Source of the DNA: Salinispora oceanensis
GTDB lineage: Bacteria > Actinomycetota > Actinomycetes > Mycobacteriales > Micromonosporaceae
DNA: 64,000 bases
NCBI RefSeq assembly: GCF_000383575.1
Contig: NZ_KB911579.1
Span: 3,256,523 to 3,320,522, forward strand
Direction: 5' to 3'
Shown: positions 50,971 through 62,820 of the stretch, piece by piece
How positions within the stretch are numbered: position 1 is the stretch's first letter
Layout: every line of letters begins with the position of its first letter
Notes under the pieces: model-generated
What the model saw: the letters and a program-made list of their open reading frames with translations, nothing else
The model's database searches: none
What the model was told of the DNA's origin: nothing
Made by a program: the position numbers and the translations under genes

Positions 50971-51978
50971 GTGAGTGATCAGCCGTGGCCGTGGCCCGCG
51001 GGTGCGGCGACCGGTGTCGGGTCGCTCCCCGGCACCGACATCGCGGAGGCCCAGCGGATCGCCCTCGGTGAGCTGCCCCTCCTTCCCCACCTGCCCGAGT
51101 TGCCCGCCCGCGGCCCGGGCGCGGAGCTGATCGGCCGGACCGCCGGGCTACTGGTGGAGCTACCGGTTGAGCTCTACGCCGCCCGGTGGCGCGTCGCCCC
51201 CCGCCCCGGTCGGGACCGGCGCCGGGCCCGGGACCTGATGGAGCGGGATCTGGACCAACTCGCCGCGCAGGCCGAGGCGTACGCCGGGCCGGTCAAGGTC
51301 CAGGTCGCCGGGCCGCTGACGCTCGCCGCGGCGGTGGAGCTGCCGATGGGCGGCCGGTTGGTGCGCGATCCCGGCGCGGTGCGGGACCTGGCCGGCTCCC
51401 TGGCCGAGGGGGTGCGGGAGCACGTCGCTGCCGTCGCGCGTCGGCTACCGCGGGCCTCGGTGCTGCTGCAGTTGGATGAGCCGTCGTTGCCGGCGGTGCT
51501 CGCCGGGCGGGTGCCGACCGAGAGCGGGTTCGGGACGTATCAGCCGGTGGAATCGGGCCGAGCCCGCGGCCTGCTGCGCGAGGTCATCGCCGCCGCCGGC
51601 GTACCGGTCGTGGTGCACTGCTGCGCCCCGGACGTGCCGCTGGAGCTGATTCGGGAGGCCGGCGCGGTCGGTGTGGCCCTCGATCTCGACCTGGTCACCG
51701 ACCTGGATCCGCTGGGTGAGGCGATCGACGCCGGGCTGGGCCTCCTGGCCGGTGCCGTGCCCACCCGACCGTCCGCAGCCGGCGGCGCACCGACCTCGGC
51801 GCAGGTCGCCGAGCGGGTCCGCCGGCTCTGGGACCGCCTCGGATTCCCCCGTCGGCAGCTCGCCGCGCAAGTTGTCATCACGCCTGCCTGCGGGTTGGCG
51901 AACGCCACCGGAGGGCACACCCGAGCGGTCCTCGCCGCCTGCCAGGACGCGGGACGGCGGTTGAGCGAGCAGGGGTGA
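50971..51978 (+). CDS. MetE C-terminal-domain (cobalamin-independent methionine synthase-like) protein
   Basis: The product is 335 residues and holds only the C-terminal barrel of MetE. It has TGVGSLPGTDIAEA near the start, VKVQVAGPLTLAAAVELP, LQLDEPSLPAV, VVHCCAPD with possible zinc Cys, and ITPACGLANAT with a second Cys. The N-terminal MetE domain is absent. The M. tuberculosis equivalent is Rv3015c, next to ligA. Its methyl donor and acceptor are not known, and it may not make methionine. It precedes ligA with 183 nt between. Confidence 0.85.
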   Translation: MSDQPWPWPAGAATGVGSLPGTDIAEAQRIALGELPLLPHLPELPARGPGAELIGRTAGLLVELPVELYAARWRVAPRPGRDRRRARDLMERDLDQLAAQAEAYAGPVKVQVAGPLTLAAAVELPMGGRLVRDPGAVRDLAGSLAEGVREHVAAVARRLPRASVLLQLDEPSLPAVLAGRVPTESGFGTYQPVESGRARGLLREVIAAAGVPVVVHCCAPDVPLELIREAGAVGVALDLDLVTDLDPLGEAIDAGLGLLAGAVPTRPSAAGGAPTSAQVAERVRRLWDRLGFPRRQLAAQVVITPACGLANATGGHTRAVLAACQDAGRRLSEQG

Positions 51979-52137
51979 GCGCGCGGGTCGCGGTGCTGCC
52001 CGAATCGGGCAACCGCGCCCGCCGGTAGCTCGGCGGCCGTCGTGGCCGGGCTGGCGGCCAGCGCGCCCTCGCCGTTGCTGGCCCGGGCGGGGTGACCGGC
52101 GTAATGTCCCACCGCCCCGATACGGTTCCCGGGGTAG

Positions 52138-54297
<2,160 letters not shown>

Positions 54298-54329
54298 CCG
54301 GCAGGAGTGGGCGCGTATACCAACTTAAT

Positions 54330-54359
54330 TACGACTACGACCGATTCGTGACTGTCGTA
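54330..54359 (+). promoter_or_regulatory. Inverted repeat in the promoter region of the GGDEF-EAL gene
   Basis: TACGAC (54330-54335) and GTCGTA (54354-54359) pair across 18 nt in a locally AT-rich stretch (ACTTAATTACGACTACG) between ligA and the GGDEF-EAL gene. It could be an operator. Evidence is weak. Confidence 0.3.
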
Positions 54360-54441
54360 CGGGGAATTCTGGCTCCTGGGGCGTTTCATGGGGGACACGG
54401 CGTACGCATGGGTGCGCCGACCCTGACCCGCGGGAGGTGTG

Positions 54442-56859
54442 ATGGCGACGGCCGACCCGCGCAACTTCGTCCCACCGGGACGGAGCGCGCCGTTCTTCGC
54501 CTTCGTGGCGGTGGTCCTCGCCGTGGCCACGCTGACGTCGGCGGGTTCCTTGCTGGCCCTTCCCGACCAGGTGTTCCGGCTGCCCGCGGCGTTCTGGACC
54601 ATGGCGGTGCTGGCGGTCGCCGGGGACGCCCGCCCGTTCGTCCCGCCGGGCCGGCGGCAGTCATCGGCGGTGTTCGCGTCCACCTGCTTCACCTTCGCCA
54701 TCCTGCTCGGCTGGGGGCTGGGCCCGGCGGTCGCCGTGCAGGCGGTGGCGGTCGTGGTGTCCGGGGTCCGAATGGGGCACGCCAGCTGGCGAATCGCCTT
54801 CAACGCCGGCCAGTGCGCCTGTGCCCTCGCCGCCGCCCACGTTCTGATCGGCCTCGGCCCGGGCGACCTCTTCGGCGGCGGGCAGCTGAGCTGGACCGAC
54901 GTGGCCGCGATCAGCGGCGCGATGCTCGCCTGGTTCGTGGTCAACCACGGGCTGGTCAACTCGGCGGTGTGGCTGCGCTTCGGGGCGCGTTGGCGGCAGG
55001 GGGTGGGTTTCGAGCTGCTCTCCACCGGGTCGCTGCTGCTGCTTGCGCCGGTGGTGGTCACCGCGGCCCAGGCGAGTGCGGCGCTGGTCCCGCTGGTGTT
55101 GGCGCCGCTGTTCGCGGTCTACCAGATGGCCCGGCTCAGCAGTGAGCAGCAGCAGCTGGCCGCCCTCGACCCGCTCACCGGCCTGGCCAACCGGAAGGCG
55201 CTGGTGGCCGAGGTCGGCGAGCAACTCCACCGGCACGCGGAGCGGGCGGCGGATGGTGCGGCGCCGGCCCGCCTGGCGCTGCTGCTGCTCGATCTGGACC
55301 GGTTCAAGCACGTCAACGACGCGCTTGGGCACGCTGTCGGCGATCGCCTGCTGGTCGAGGTGAGCGCCCGGCTGACCGAGGTCGCCGGCGGGGATCTGGT
55401 GGCCCGGCTCGGCGGGGACGAGTTCGCCATCGTGCTGACCGGGCTGACCGATGTCGCCGAGGCACGCGATCGGGCCGACCGGGTGGTGGCCGCGTTGGCC
55501 GAGCCGGTCACCCTGGACGGGCTGCCGCTGGATGTCGGCGGGTCGATCGGGGTCGCGCTCTTCCCCGACCACGGCGAGGACTTCACCACCCTGATGCGCC
55601 ACGCCGACGTGGCGATGTACGACGCGAAGCAGCGCAACGACACGGTCGCCGTCTACGTGGCCGAGTCCGACCACAACACGGCCGAGCGACTTGGTCTCCT
55701 CGCCGACCTGCGTCGGGTTCTCGCCTCCGGTCTGCTCCCGGAGGCGGAAGGCGGCGGGGCGGACCCGGGGCGCAACGGTTCGGCGTTCCCGGTGCTCGGC
55801 GGTGACGGCGCGGTATTGCCCCGCACCGGCGGGCCGAACCCGGGCCGGTGGTCGTGGTGGGGCCGACGGCAGCGCGTACACCTGCTCCACTCCGACGAGC
55901 TGATCCAGCGGATCGTCACCGCGGCCGACCCGATTCGCCGCCGTACCACCGTTGGCCCGGCCGGTCCGCCCGCCCCCGCTGGGACTGTTGATCCGCTCGC
56001 CGCGGCCACCGACGGAGCCGGGGGGCCGCCGCCTCGGGTAGCGGTGGCGCGTGCCAGCGGGCTGGCTGACCCGGGCGGTGCGGGTGAGATCACCATGTAC
56101 TACCAGCCGCAGGTCGCCATCGCGACCGGGGAGGTGGTCGGGGTCGAGGCGCTGCTGCGCTGGCGCCACCCCCGGCGCGGGATGGTCGACCCGGAGGAGT
56201 TGATCCGGGTGGCCGAGCAGAGCGCGGTGATGCGCCTGCTCACCTTCCGGGTCATTGACGACGTGGTGACACAGCTGGCGCGGTGGCAGGCGGCGGGGGT
56301 GGTCCTCCGGGCCGCCCTGAACGTCAGCGTCCGGGACCTGCACACCGGGGAGATCGCCGACCGGATCGCAGAGCGGCTCGCCCGACACGGTGTACCGCCG
56401 CAGCGCCTTCAGTTGGAGATCACCGAGGGGGCGCTGATGGCCGACCCGCGGCGGGTGCTCGCCACCATCACCCGGCTGCACCGGCTCGGCGTGGGGATCG
56501 CCCTGGACGACTTCGGCACCGGCTTCTCCTCCCTGCAACACCTGCGGCGGCTACCGCTGTCCGAGGTGAAGGTGGACCGCTCCTTCGTGCTCGGGATGAC
56601 CGAGGACGCCGACGACGCGGCGATCGTTACCTCGGTGGTCGAGTTGGCCCGGGCGCTCGGGCTACGGGCGGTGGCCGAGGGGGTGGAGGACGAGCGGACC
56701 TGGCGGATGCTGCACGCGATTGGCTGCGACGCCGCACAGGGCTGGTTCTATGCCCGGCCGATGCCGGCGGAGGAGCTTGTCGCCTGGCTGGCCCGGCATC
56801 GTCCGGTCCGCCCAACGGCGGCCCCGGAGGCCGCCGTCCGGCAGCACCCGGCCCGTTGA
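54442..56859 (+). CDS. Bifunctional GGDEF-EAL cyclic-di-GMP protein
   Basis: The product is 805 residues. Six or seven membrane helices fill the first 220 residues with no clear sensor name. The GGDEF domain follows, with catalytic LGGDEFAIV (324-328) intact. The inhibitory RxxD site is absent, with AGGD in that place. A Pro/Gly/Arg-rich linker (about 430-540) leads to an EAL domain (EAL at 569-571, DDFGTGFSSLQHLRRLPLSEVKVD), also intact. It could both make and degrade c-di-GMP. GGAGG precedes ATG 54442. It sits alone between ligA and gatC, with 144 and 154 nt either side. Confidence 0.93.
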   Translation: MATADPRNFVPPGRSAPFFAFVAVVLAVATLTSAGSLLALPDQVFRLPAAFWTMAVLAVAGDARPFVPPGRRQSSAVFASTCFTFAILLGWGLGPAVAVQAVAVVVSGVRMGHASWRIAFNAGQCACALAAAHVLIGLGPGDLFGGGQLSWTDVAAISGAMLAWFVVNHGLVNSAVWLRFGARWRQGVGFELLSTGSLLLLAPVVVTAAQASAALVPLVLAPLFAVYQMARLSSEQQQLAALDPLTGLANRKALVAEVGEQLHRHAERAADGAAPARLALLLLDLDRFKHVNDALGHAVGDRLLVEVSARLTEVAGGDLVARLGGDEFAIVLTGLTDVAEARDRADRVVAALAEPVTLDGLPLDVGGSIGVALFPDHGEDFTTLMRHADVAMYDAKQRNDTVAVYVAESDHNTAERLGLLADLRRVLASGLLPEAEGGGADPGRNGSAFPVLGGDGAVLPRTGGPNPGRWSWWGRRQRVHLLHSDELIQRIVTAADPIRRRTTVGPAGPPAPAGTVDPLAAATDGAGGPPPRVAVARASGLADPGGAGEITMYYQPQVAIATGEVVGVEALLRWRHPRRGMVDPEELIRVAEQSAVMRLLTFRVIDDVVTQLARWQAAGVVLRAALNVSVRDLHTGEIADRIAERLARHGVPPQRLQLEITEGALMADPRRVLATITRLHRLGVGIALDDFGTGFSSLQHLRRLPLSEVKVDRSFVLGMTEDADDAAIVTSVVELARALGLRAVAEGVEDERTWRMLHAIGCDAAQGWFYARPMPAEELVAWLARHRPVRPTAAPEAAVRQHPAR

Positions 56860-57013
56860 CCCCCAACCCACCTGCCGGCCTCGCGGCCGAGGGGGGAGTC
56901 GAGGCAGCGGCGCCGGGAGGGAGCAATAGACTCGCTGCGGTCACCGCGGGTAGCGCAGCACCGCCCGCGGTGGGCGCGGACAGATCAGCAGGACAGCCAC
57001 GAAGGGGGCACCG

Positions 57014-57319
57014 ATGGCCGCCATCTCCCGCGAGGAGGTCGCGCACCTGGCGCGACTGTCGCGGCTCGCCGTGACCGAGGAGGAGCTGGCTACCCTCGCC
57101 GGCCAACTCGACGTGATCCTCCAGGCAGTCGCCCAGGTCGGTGAGGTCACCGCGGCGGACATCCCGCCGACGTCGCACTCCGTGCCGCTGACCAACGTGC
57201 TGCGCGACGACGTGGTGGCGTCGTGCCTGACGCCCCAGGAGGCGCTGTCGGGCGCGCCCGACGCCGCTGAGCAGCGGTTCCGCGTACCGCGGATTCTGGA
57301 CGAGGATGTGGCTTCATGA
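57014..57319 (+). CDS. gatC: Aspartyl/glutamyl-tRNA amidotransferase subunit C
   Basis: The product is 101 residues: [36 protein letters not shown], then [17 protein letters not shown]. This is GatC, the small subunit that stabilises GatA-GatB. The complex amidates Glu-tRNA(Gln) and Asp-tRNA(Asn). The gene overlaps gatA by 4 nt (ATGA), so the two are translationally coupled. Confidence 0.95.
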   Translation: MAAISREEVAHLARLSRLAVTEEELATLAGQLDVILQAVAQVGEVTAADIPPTSHSVPLTNVLRDDVVASCLTPQEALSGAPDAAEQRFRVPRILDEDVAS

Positions 57320-58791
57320 CCGACCTGACCAGTTTCTCCGCCGCCGAACTCGCCGGCCTGGTGGCGCGGGGCGAGTCCTCGGCGGTCGAGGTCACCCAGG
57401 CGCACCTGGACCGGATCTCCGCCGTTGACGACCGGGTGCACGCCTTCCTGCACGTCGACACGGAGGGTGCCCTCGACGCGGCCCGCGACGTGGATTCGCG
57501 CCGCGCCGCCGGCGAGCCGCTCGGCCCGCTGGCCGGTGTGCCGGTGGCGGTCAAGGATGTGCTCACCACGAAGGGCGTACCGACCACGGCCGGGTCGAAG
57601 ATCCTGGCCGACTGGCGCCCGCCCTACGACTCCACGATCGTGCGCCGGCTGCGGGCGGCCGGCACAGTGATGTTGGGCAAGACCAACATGGACGAGTTCG
57701 CGATGGGCTCCTCCACCGAGTACTCGGCCTTCGGGCCGACCCACAATCCGTGGGACCTGAGCCGGATCCCGGGCGGCTCCGGCGGCGGCAGCTCGGCCGC
57801 CCTGGCCGCGTACGAGACACCGCTGTCGATCGGGTCGGACACCGGCGGCTCGATCCGTCAGCCTGGGGCGGTCACCGGCACCGTCGGCGTCAAGCCCACC
57901 TACGGGGGGACCTCCCGGTACGGCCTGGTGGCCTTTTCGTCCTCGCTGGACACCCCCGGCCCCTGCGCCCGTACGGTGCTGGACGCCGCGCTACTGCACG
58001 AGGCGATCGGTGGCCACGACCCGCTCGACTCGACCTCGATCCCCGCGCCGGTGCCGGACGTGGTGGCCGCCGCCCGGCTCGGTGCCAGCGGCGACCTGAC
58101 CGGGGTTCGGCTGGGCGTGGTCCGGGAGTTCGCCGGGGAGGGAGCCGAGCCGGGCGTGCTGGCGGCCTTCCGGGCTGCGGTGGAGACGCTCACCAAACTG
58201 GGTGCCGAGGTCGTGGAGGTCTCCTGCCCGCACTTCCAGTACGCGCTGCCGGCCTACTACCTGATCGCCCCGAGCGAGTGCTCGTCGAACCTGGCTCGCT
58301 TCGACGGTGTCCGGTTCGGTCTGCGGGTCGGTGACGACGGCACCCGGTCGCTCGAGGAGGTCATGTCGGCGACCCGGGAGGCCGGTTTCGGCCCGGAGGT
58401 CAAGCGCCGGGTCATGCTCGGCACGTATGCCCTCTCGTCGGGCTACTACGACGCGTACTACGGTCAGGCGCAGAAGGTGCGCACCCTGATCAGCCGGGAC
58501 TTCACCACCGCCTTCGACCAGGTCGACGCCCTGATCTCGCCGACGACGCCGTTCGTCGCGTTCCCGGTCGGAGCGCGCACCGCCGACCCGTACCAGATGT
58601 ACCTGGCCGACCTGTTCACCATTCCGAGCAACCTGTATGGCGGGCCGGGCATCTCGGTGCCCTGTGGCCTCGCCGACGGGCTCCCGGTCGGCCTGCAGGT
58701 CATGGCACCGACGATGGCTGACGATCGGATGTACCGGGTCGCGGCCGCGCTGGAGAGCGCCGTCGGCCCGTTCACCCCACCGGCACTGTGA
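57316..58791 (+). CDS. gatA: Aspartyl/glutamyl-tRNA amidotransferase subunit A
   Basis: The product is 491 residues of the amidase-signature family. The catalytic Lys lies in [13 protein letters not shown], the cis-Ser in [13 protein letters not shown] and the nucleophile Ser in [15 protein letters not shown]. It releases ammonia from glutamine or asparagine and passes it to Gat[19 protein letters not shown] is the typical follow-on. It is the second gene of gatCAB, starting in the gatC stop and ending 13 nt before gatB. Confidence 0.96.
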   Translation: MTDLTSFSAAELAGLVARGESSAVEVTQAHLDRISAVDDRVHAFLHVDTEGALDAARDVDSRRAAGEPLGPLAGVPVAVKDVLTTKGVPTTAGSKILADWRPPYDSTIVRRLRAAGTVMLGKTNMDEFAMGSSTEYSAFGPTHNPWDLSRIPGGSGGGSSAALAAYETPLSIGSDTGGSIRQPGAVTGTVGVKPTYGGTSRYGLVAFSSSLDTPGPCARTVLDAALLHEAIGGHDPLDSTSIPAPVPDVVAAARLGASGDLTGVRLGVVREFAGEGAEPGVLAAFRAAVETLTKLGAEVVEVSCPHFQYALPAYYLIAPSECSSNLARFDGVRFGLRVGDDGTRSLEEVMSATREAGFGPEVKRRVMLGTYALSSGYYDAYYGQAQKVRTLISRDFTTAFDQVDALISPTTPFVAFPVGARTADPYQMYLADLFTIPSNLYGGPGISVPCGLADGLPVGLQVMAPTMADDRMYRVAAALESAVGPFTPPAL

Positions 58792-58804
58792 GGCAGGAGC
58801 ACCG

Positions 58805-60304
58805 ATGACGACGACACTGCCCGCGTACGACGAGGTCGTCGCGCGCTACGAACCGGTGATCGGCCTGGAGACCCACGTCGAGCTGGGCACGAACACCAAG
58901 ATGTTCTGTGGCTGCCCGACCGACTTCGGCGGGGCGCCGAACACCCGGGTCTGCCCGGTCTGCCTGGGGCTGCCCGGCTCGCTTCCGGTGGCCAACCGGG
59001 CGGCCGTGGAGGCGACCATCCGGATCGGGCTCGCGCTGAACTGCTCGATCGCGCAGTGGTGCCGGTTTGCCCGGAAGAACTACTACTACCCGGACATGCC
59101 GAAGAACTACCAGATCAGCCAGTACGACGAGCCGCTCTGCGTGGACGGCTACCTGGATGTCGAGGTGAACGGCGAGCCGGTGCGGATCAGCATCGAGCGG
59201 GTGCACATGGAGGAGGACACCGGCAAGACCCTGCACGTGGGCGGGGCCACCGGCCGCATCCACGGTGCGACCGAGTCGCTGGTCGACTACAACCGGGCCG
59301 GTATCCCGCTGGTCGAGATCGTCACCAAGCCGATCCCCGGCGCTGGCGCGATGGCGCCGGAGGTGGCCCGGGCGTACGTCACCGAGCTGCGCGACGTCCT
59401 CCGCTCGCTCGGCGTCTCCGACGTACGGATGGAGGAGGGGTCGCTGCGTTGCGACGTCAACACCTCCCTCAACCTTCCGGGTGAGCAGTGGGGCACCCGT
59501 ACCGAGACGAAGAACGTCAACTCGCTGCGGTCGGTGGAGCGCGCGGTGCGCTCCGAGATCATCCGGCAGGCGTCGGTGCTTACCGCGGGCGGCCGGATCA
59601 CCCAGGAGACCCGGCACTTCCACGAGGACACCGGGGACACCACCTCCGGCCGTTCCAAGGAGACCGCGACCGACTACCGGTACTTCCCGGAGCCGGACCT
59701 GGTGCCGGTCGCGCCGGACCCGACCTGGGTGGCCGAGTTGAAGGCCGCCCTGCCGGAGTTGCCGCGGGTACACCGGCGTCGGCTCCAGCAGGAGTGGGGC
59801 CTGTCCGACCTGGACATGCAGTCGATCCTGAACGCTGGTGCGGTCGAGCTGATCGAGGCGACCATCGCGGCGGGCGCCACCCCGACCGCCGCCCGCAAGT
59901 GGTGGCTGGGCGAGCTGTCCCGCCGGGCCAACGAGACCGGGGTGGAGCTGGCCGACATTGGTGCCACTCCGAAGCAGGTCGCCGAGTTGCAGGGCCTGGT
60001 CGACGCCGGCAAGCTCACCGACAAGCTGGCCCGTACGGTGCTGGAGCACGTGGTCGCGGGCGAGGGCTCGCCGGCCAAGATCATGGCTGACCGCAAGCTG
60101 GAGGTGGTCTCCGACACCGGCGCGCTGACCGCGGCGGTGGACGAGGCGATCAGCGCCAACCCCGCCATCGCCGACAAGGTCCGCGGCGGCAAGGTGGCCG
60201 CGGCCGGTGCCCTGGTCGGCGCGGTTATGAAGACCACCCGTGGCCAGGCTGACGCCAAGACCGTGCGTGAGCTGATCCTGGAGCGCCTCGGCGTCCAGGG
60301 CTGA
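58805..60304 (+). CDS. gatB: Aspartyl/glutamyl-tRNA amidotransferase subunit B
   Basis: The product is 499 residues. It starts [37 protein letters not shown], with [33 protein letters not shown] and [18 protein letters not shown]. The C-terminal GatB_Yqey domain is present. It phosphorylates the misacylated tRNA and transfers ammonia. Conserved CxC-(x)n-CxxC cysteines suggest a zinc site. ATG 58805 has the family N-terminus. The long frame from 58637 overlaps gatA. Confidence 0.96.
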   Translation: MTTTLPAYDEVVARYEPVIGLETHVELGTNTKMFCGCPTDFGGAPNTRVCPVCLGLPGSLPVANRAAVEATIRIGLALNCSIAQWCRFARKNYYYPDMPKNYQISQYDEPLCVDGYLDVEVNGEPVRISIERVHMEEDTGKTLHVGGATGRIHGATESLVDYNRAGIPLVEIVTKPIPGAGAMAPEVARAYVTELRDVLRSLGVSDVRMEEGSLRCDVNTSLNLPGEQWGTRTETKNVNSLRSVERAVRSEIIRQASVLTAGGRITQETRHFHEDTGDTTSGRSKETATDYRYFPEPDLVPVAPDPTWVAELKAALPELPRVHRRRLQQEWGLSDLDMQSILNAGAVELIEATIAAGATPTAARKWWLGELSRRANETGVELADIGATPKQVAELQGLVDAGKLTDKLARTVLEHVVAGEGSPAKIMADRKLEVVSDTGALTAAVDEAISANPAIADKVRGGKVAAAGALVGAVMKTTRGQADAKTVRELILERLGVQG

Positions 60305-60312
60305 CGTGCGAG

Positions 60313-60345
60313 AAGGGCCCGCCGGCTGGTTGCCGGCGGGCCCTT
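60313..60345 (+). terminator. Terminator of gatCAB
   Basis: AAGGGCCCGCCGGC (60313-60326) and GCCGGCGGGCCCTT (60332-60345) form a perfect 14-bp stem with a 5-nt loop, followed by TCTG. Confidence 0.8.
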
Positions 60346-60384
60346 TCTGCCCACCCCTCGGCGGGCCCTTCCTGCCCACCCCTC
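60335..60384 (+). repeat. Two 25-nt tandem direct repeats
   Basis: Two adjacent copies (60335-60359 and 60360-60384), each beginning GGCGGGCCCTT and ending CCACCCCTC, differ by one base. The first copy includes the right arm of the gatB terminator. The second copy brings the same sequence without a hairpin partner next to it. Confidence 0.7.
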
Positions 60385-60421
60385 GGAGGGCGCCAACGGC
60401 GGCGCCCGGATGGAGTCCCCC

Positions 60422-62779
60422 GTGAACCAGCACGACCTTGCTGTCCTCGACGAGATCCAACGCCGGGTGCTGTGGCTCGCCACCCGGATCGTGGACGCGG
60501 CCAACCACGACCGGGACACCGGCGACGGCGTGAAGGTCGGCGGGCACCAGGCGTCCAGCGCATCGCTGGTCACCGCGATGACGGCGCTGTGGTTCGCGCA
60601 CCTCGACGCCGAGGACCGGGTCGCGGTGAAGCCGCACGCCTCCCCGGTGTTCCACGCCATCCAGTACCTGCTCGGCAACCTGGACCGGTCGTACCTGACC
60701 CGGCTGCGTGCCCGCGGTGGTCTCCAGTCGTACCCGTCCCGGACGAAGGACCCGGACGAGGTCGACTTCTCCACCGGTTCGGTGGGCCTGGGCGCGGCGG
60801 CGCCGCTCTTCGCGGCGGTTACCCGCCGCTACGTGGACGCGCACTTCGGTGCCCGTCCCCGGTCCCGGTTCGTCGCCCTCATCGGCGACGCCGAGCTGGA
60901 CGAGGGCAACATCTGGGAGGCGGTCGCCGACCCGGCCACCACCGGGCTGGGCAACGTGATGTGGCTGGTCGACTTCAACCGCCAGTCGCTGGATCGGGTC
61001 GTACCGGGCATCCGGATCGACCAGTGGCGGGGCCAGTTCGAGGCGGCGGGCTGGCACGTCGTGGAGGTCAAGTACGGTCGCCGGCTCGCTGCCGCGTACG
61101 CCCGTCCGGGTGGGACGGCGTTGCGGGACTGGATCGACCGGATGCCGAACGAGCAGTACCAGTCGCTCTTCGGCCTCGCCGGGCCGCTGCTGCGCAAGCA
61201 GTTCCTCGACGGCGCACCGGCGGGAGTCGCGGAGTTCATCGCCGACATCCCCGACGACGAGCTGGGCCCGCTCGTCACCGACCTCGGCGGGCACGACCTG
61301 GCGGCGATGCTGGAGGCCTACGCCCAGTGCGACGCGGTCATCGACCGGCCCAGCGTGGTCTTCGCGTACACGGTGAAGGGCTGGGGACTGCCGATCGCCG
61401 GCAACCCGCGGAACCACTCGGCGCTGCTCACCACGGCGCAGGTGGACGAGTTGCGGGCCGCGCACGGCCACACCCGGGACACCGAGTGGGACCGCCTCGA
61501 CCCGGCGTCGCCGGCCGGTGTCCGGGCCGGGGAACGCCGGGAGACGCTGTCCCGGGCACCACGCACGCGGGCACTGGGCGTCAGCGTCCCGGAGACGACC
61601 CGGGTACGCGCGAACAAGCCGGTCTCCACCCAGGAGGTCTTCGGTCGGGTCCTGGTCGACCTGTCCCGTGACCCGCAGGTCGGGCGTTACCTCGTGACCA
61701 CCGCCCCGGACGTGGCCACCTCGACGAACCTGGCCGGGTTCATCAACCGGGCCGGGGTGTTCGCGCCCACCTCGCAGCGCGCGTGGTCCGAGGACCGGAT
61801 GCTGCGCTGGACGGAGAGCCCGGCCGGCCAGCACATCGAGCTGGGTATCTCGGAGATGAACCTGTTCCTGCTGCTCGGCCAGCTCGGCCTGGCCTGGGAC
61901 CACTCCGGGCAGCCGCTGCTGCCGGTCGGGACCGTCTACGACCCGTTCGTACTGCGGGGCCTGGACGCCTTCCTCCACGGCACCTACTCCGGCGCCCGGT
62001 TCGTGGTCGCGGGCACCCCCTCGGGAGTCACCCTGGCGCCGGAGGGGGGCGCACACCAGTCGACGCTCACCGCCAGCGTCGGTTTGGAGCTGCCCGGGGT
62101 CACCTTCGTCGAGCCTGCCTACGCGACCACCCTGGACTGGCTGCTCTGTGACGCGTTGGGGCAGATCGCCGGGGGTACGGCGCCGGCCGCGACCGCCGCA
62201 CCCGGGGAGGACGGCGGTTACTACTTCCGACTCAGTACCCGCCCGGTTGACCAGGCTCCGTTCGCGGCTGCCCGGAGCCGGATCGGCGACGCGGTGCTGC
62301 GTCGGCAGGTGCTCGCCGGCGCCTACCGGCTGGTTGACGCCCACCAGGCGTACCCGCAGCTCGCCGACGCCCCGGTCGTGCAGCTCGCCGCCTCCGGTGC
62401 GGTCCTGCCCGAGGTGCTCGCCGCCGCGGCCGAGCTGGCCGAGGAGGGGATCGCCGCGCACGTCGTGGATGTCACCAGCCTGGACCGCCTCTACCGGGCC
62501 TGGCAGCGCACCCTGCGCCAGGGGGTCCGCACCGCCACCGTGCCGAGCGTTCCGGGCGCGCTCCGGTCGGCCTTCGTCGACCGGGTGCCGGTGGTCACCG
62601 TGCACGACGCGGCGTCGCACGCGATGGCGTGGCTCGGCTCGGCGGTCGGCGCCCCGGCGGTGCCCCTTGGCGTGGACGAGTTCGGTCAGTCCGGCAGCGT
62701 CGCCGAGCTGTACGAGCTCCACGACCTGCTGCCGGGCAGCATCGTGAACGCCGCCCTCGCCGCGCTCTCCCTGCGCTGA
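60422..62779 (+). CDS. Homodimeric pyruvate dehydrogenase E1/transketolase-like protein
   Basis: The product is 785 residues of the transketolase/PDH-E1 ThDP family. HQASSASLVTAMTALWF and the ThDP motif GDAELDEGNIWEAVADPA (155-172) followed by DFNRQSLD are seen. The pyrimidine domain has ELGISEMNLFLLLGQLGLAW, PEGGAHQSTLTASVGLELPG and VEPAYATTLDWLLCDAL. The C-terminal domain follows. It resembles AceE-type E1 (about 900 residues) but is shorter. No E2 or E3 gene is nearby, so a stand-alone carboligase or decarboxylase is possible. GTG 60422 with GGAG 6 nt upstream is preferred to ATG 60410. Confidence 0.82.
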   Translation: MNQHDLAVLDEIQRRVLWLATRIVDAANHDRDTGDGVKVGGHQASSASLVTAMTALWFAHLDAEDRVAVKPHASPVFHAIQYLLGNLDRSYLTRLRARGGLQSYPSRTKDPDEVDFSTGSVGLGAAAPLFAAVTRRYVDAHFGARPRSRFVALIGDAELDEGNIWEAVADPATTGLGNVMWLVDFNRQSLDRVVPGIRIDQWRGQFEAAGWHVVEVKYGRRLAAAYARPGGTALRDWIDRMPNEQYQSLFGLAGPLLRKQFLDGAPAGVAEFIADIPDDELGPLVTDLGGHDLAAMLEAYAQCDAVIDRPSVVFAYTVKGWGLPIAGNPRNHSALLTTAQVDELRAAHGHTRDTEWDRLDPASPAGVRAGERRETLSRAPRTRALGVSVPETTRVRANKPVSTQEVFGRVLVDLSRDPQVGRYLVTTAPDVATSTNLAGFINRAGVFAPTSQRAWSEDRMLRWTESPAGQHIELGISEMNLFLLLGQLGLAWDHSGQPLLPVGTVYDPFVLRGLDAFLHGTYSGARFVVAGTPSGVTLAPEGGAHQSTLTASVGLELPGVTFVEPAYATTLDWLLCDALGQIAGGTAPAATAAPGEDGGYYFRLSTRPVDQAPFAAARSRIGDAVLRRQVLAGAYRLVDAHQAYPQLADAPVVQLAASGAVLPEVLAAAAELAEEGIAAHVVDVTSLDRLYRAWQRTLRQGVRTATVPSVPGALRSAFVDRVPVVTVHDAASHAMAWLGSAVGAPAVPLGVDEFGQSGSVAELYELHDLLPGSIVNAALAALSLR

Positions 62780-62784
62780 CCGAT

Positions 62785-62820
62785 CGCTGACCGCCGGCCC
62801 CTCCGGCGGGCCGGTCAGCG
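62785..62820. terminator. Bidirectional terminator between convergent genes
   Basis: CGCTGACC (62785-62792) and GGTCAGCG (62813-62820) close a GC-rich stem with an inner GGCCC/GGGCC pair. It overlaps the last codons and stop of the metallophosphoesterase gene. Confidence 0.6.

Noticed and set aside
58772..62722. Very long minus-strand open frame (1,316 codons) across gatB and the PDH-E1-like gene
   Set aside because: It runs antisense to two well-recognised genes, its product is Arg/His/Gly-rich with no family resemblance, and such shadows are common in high-GC DNA.
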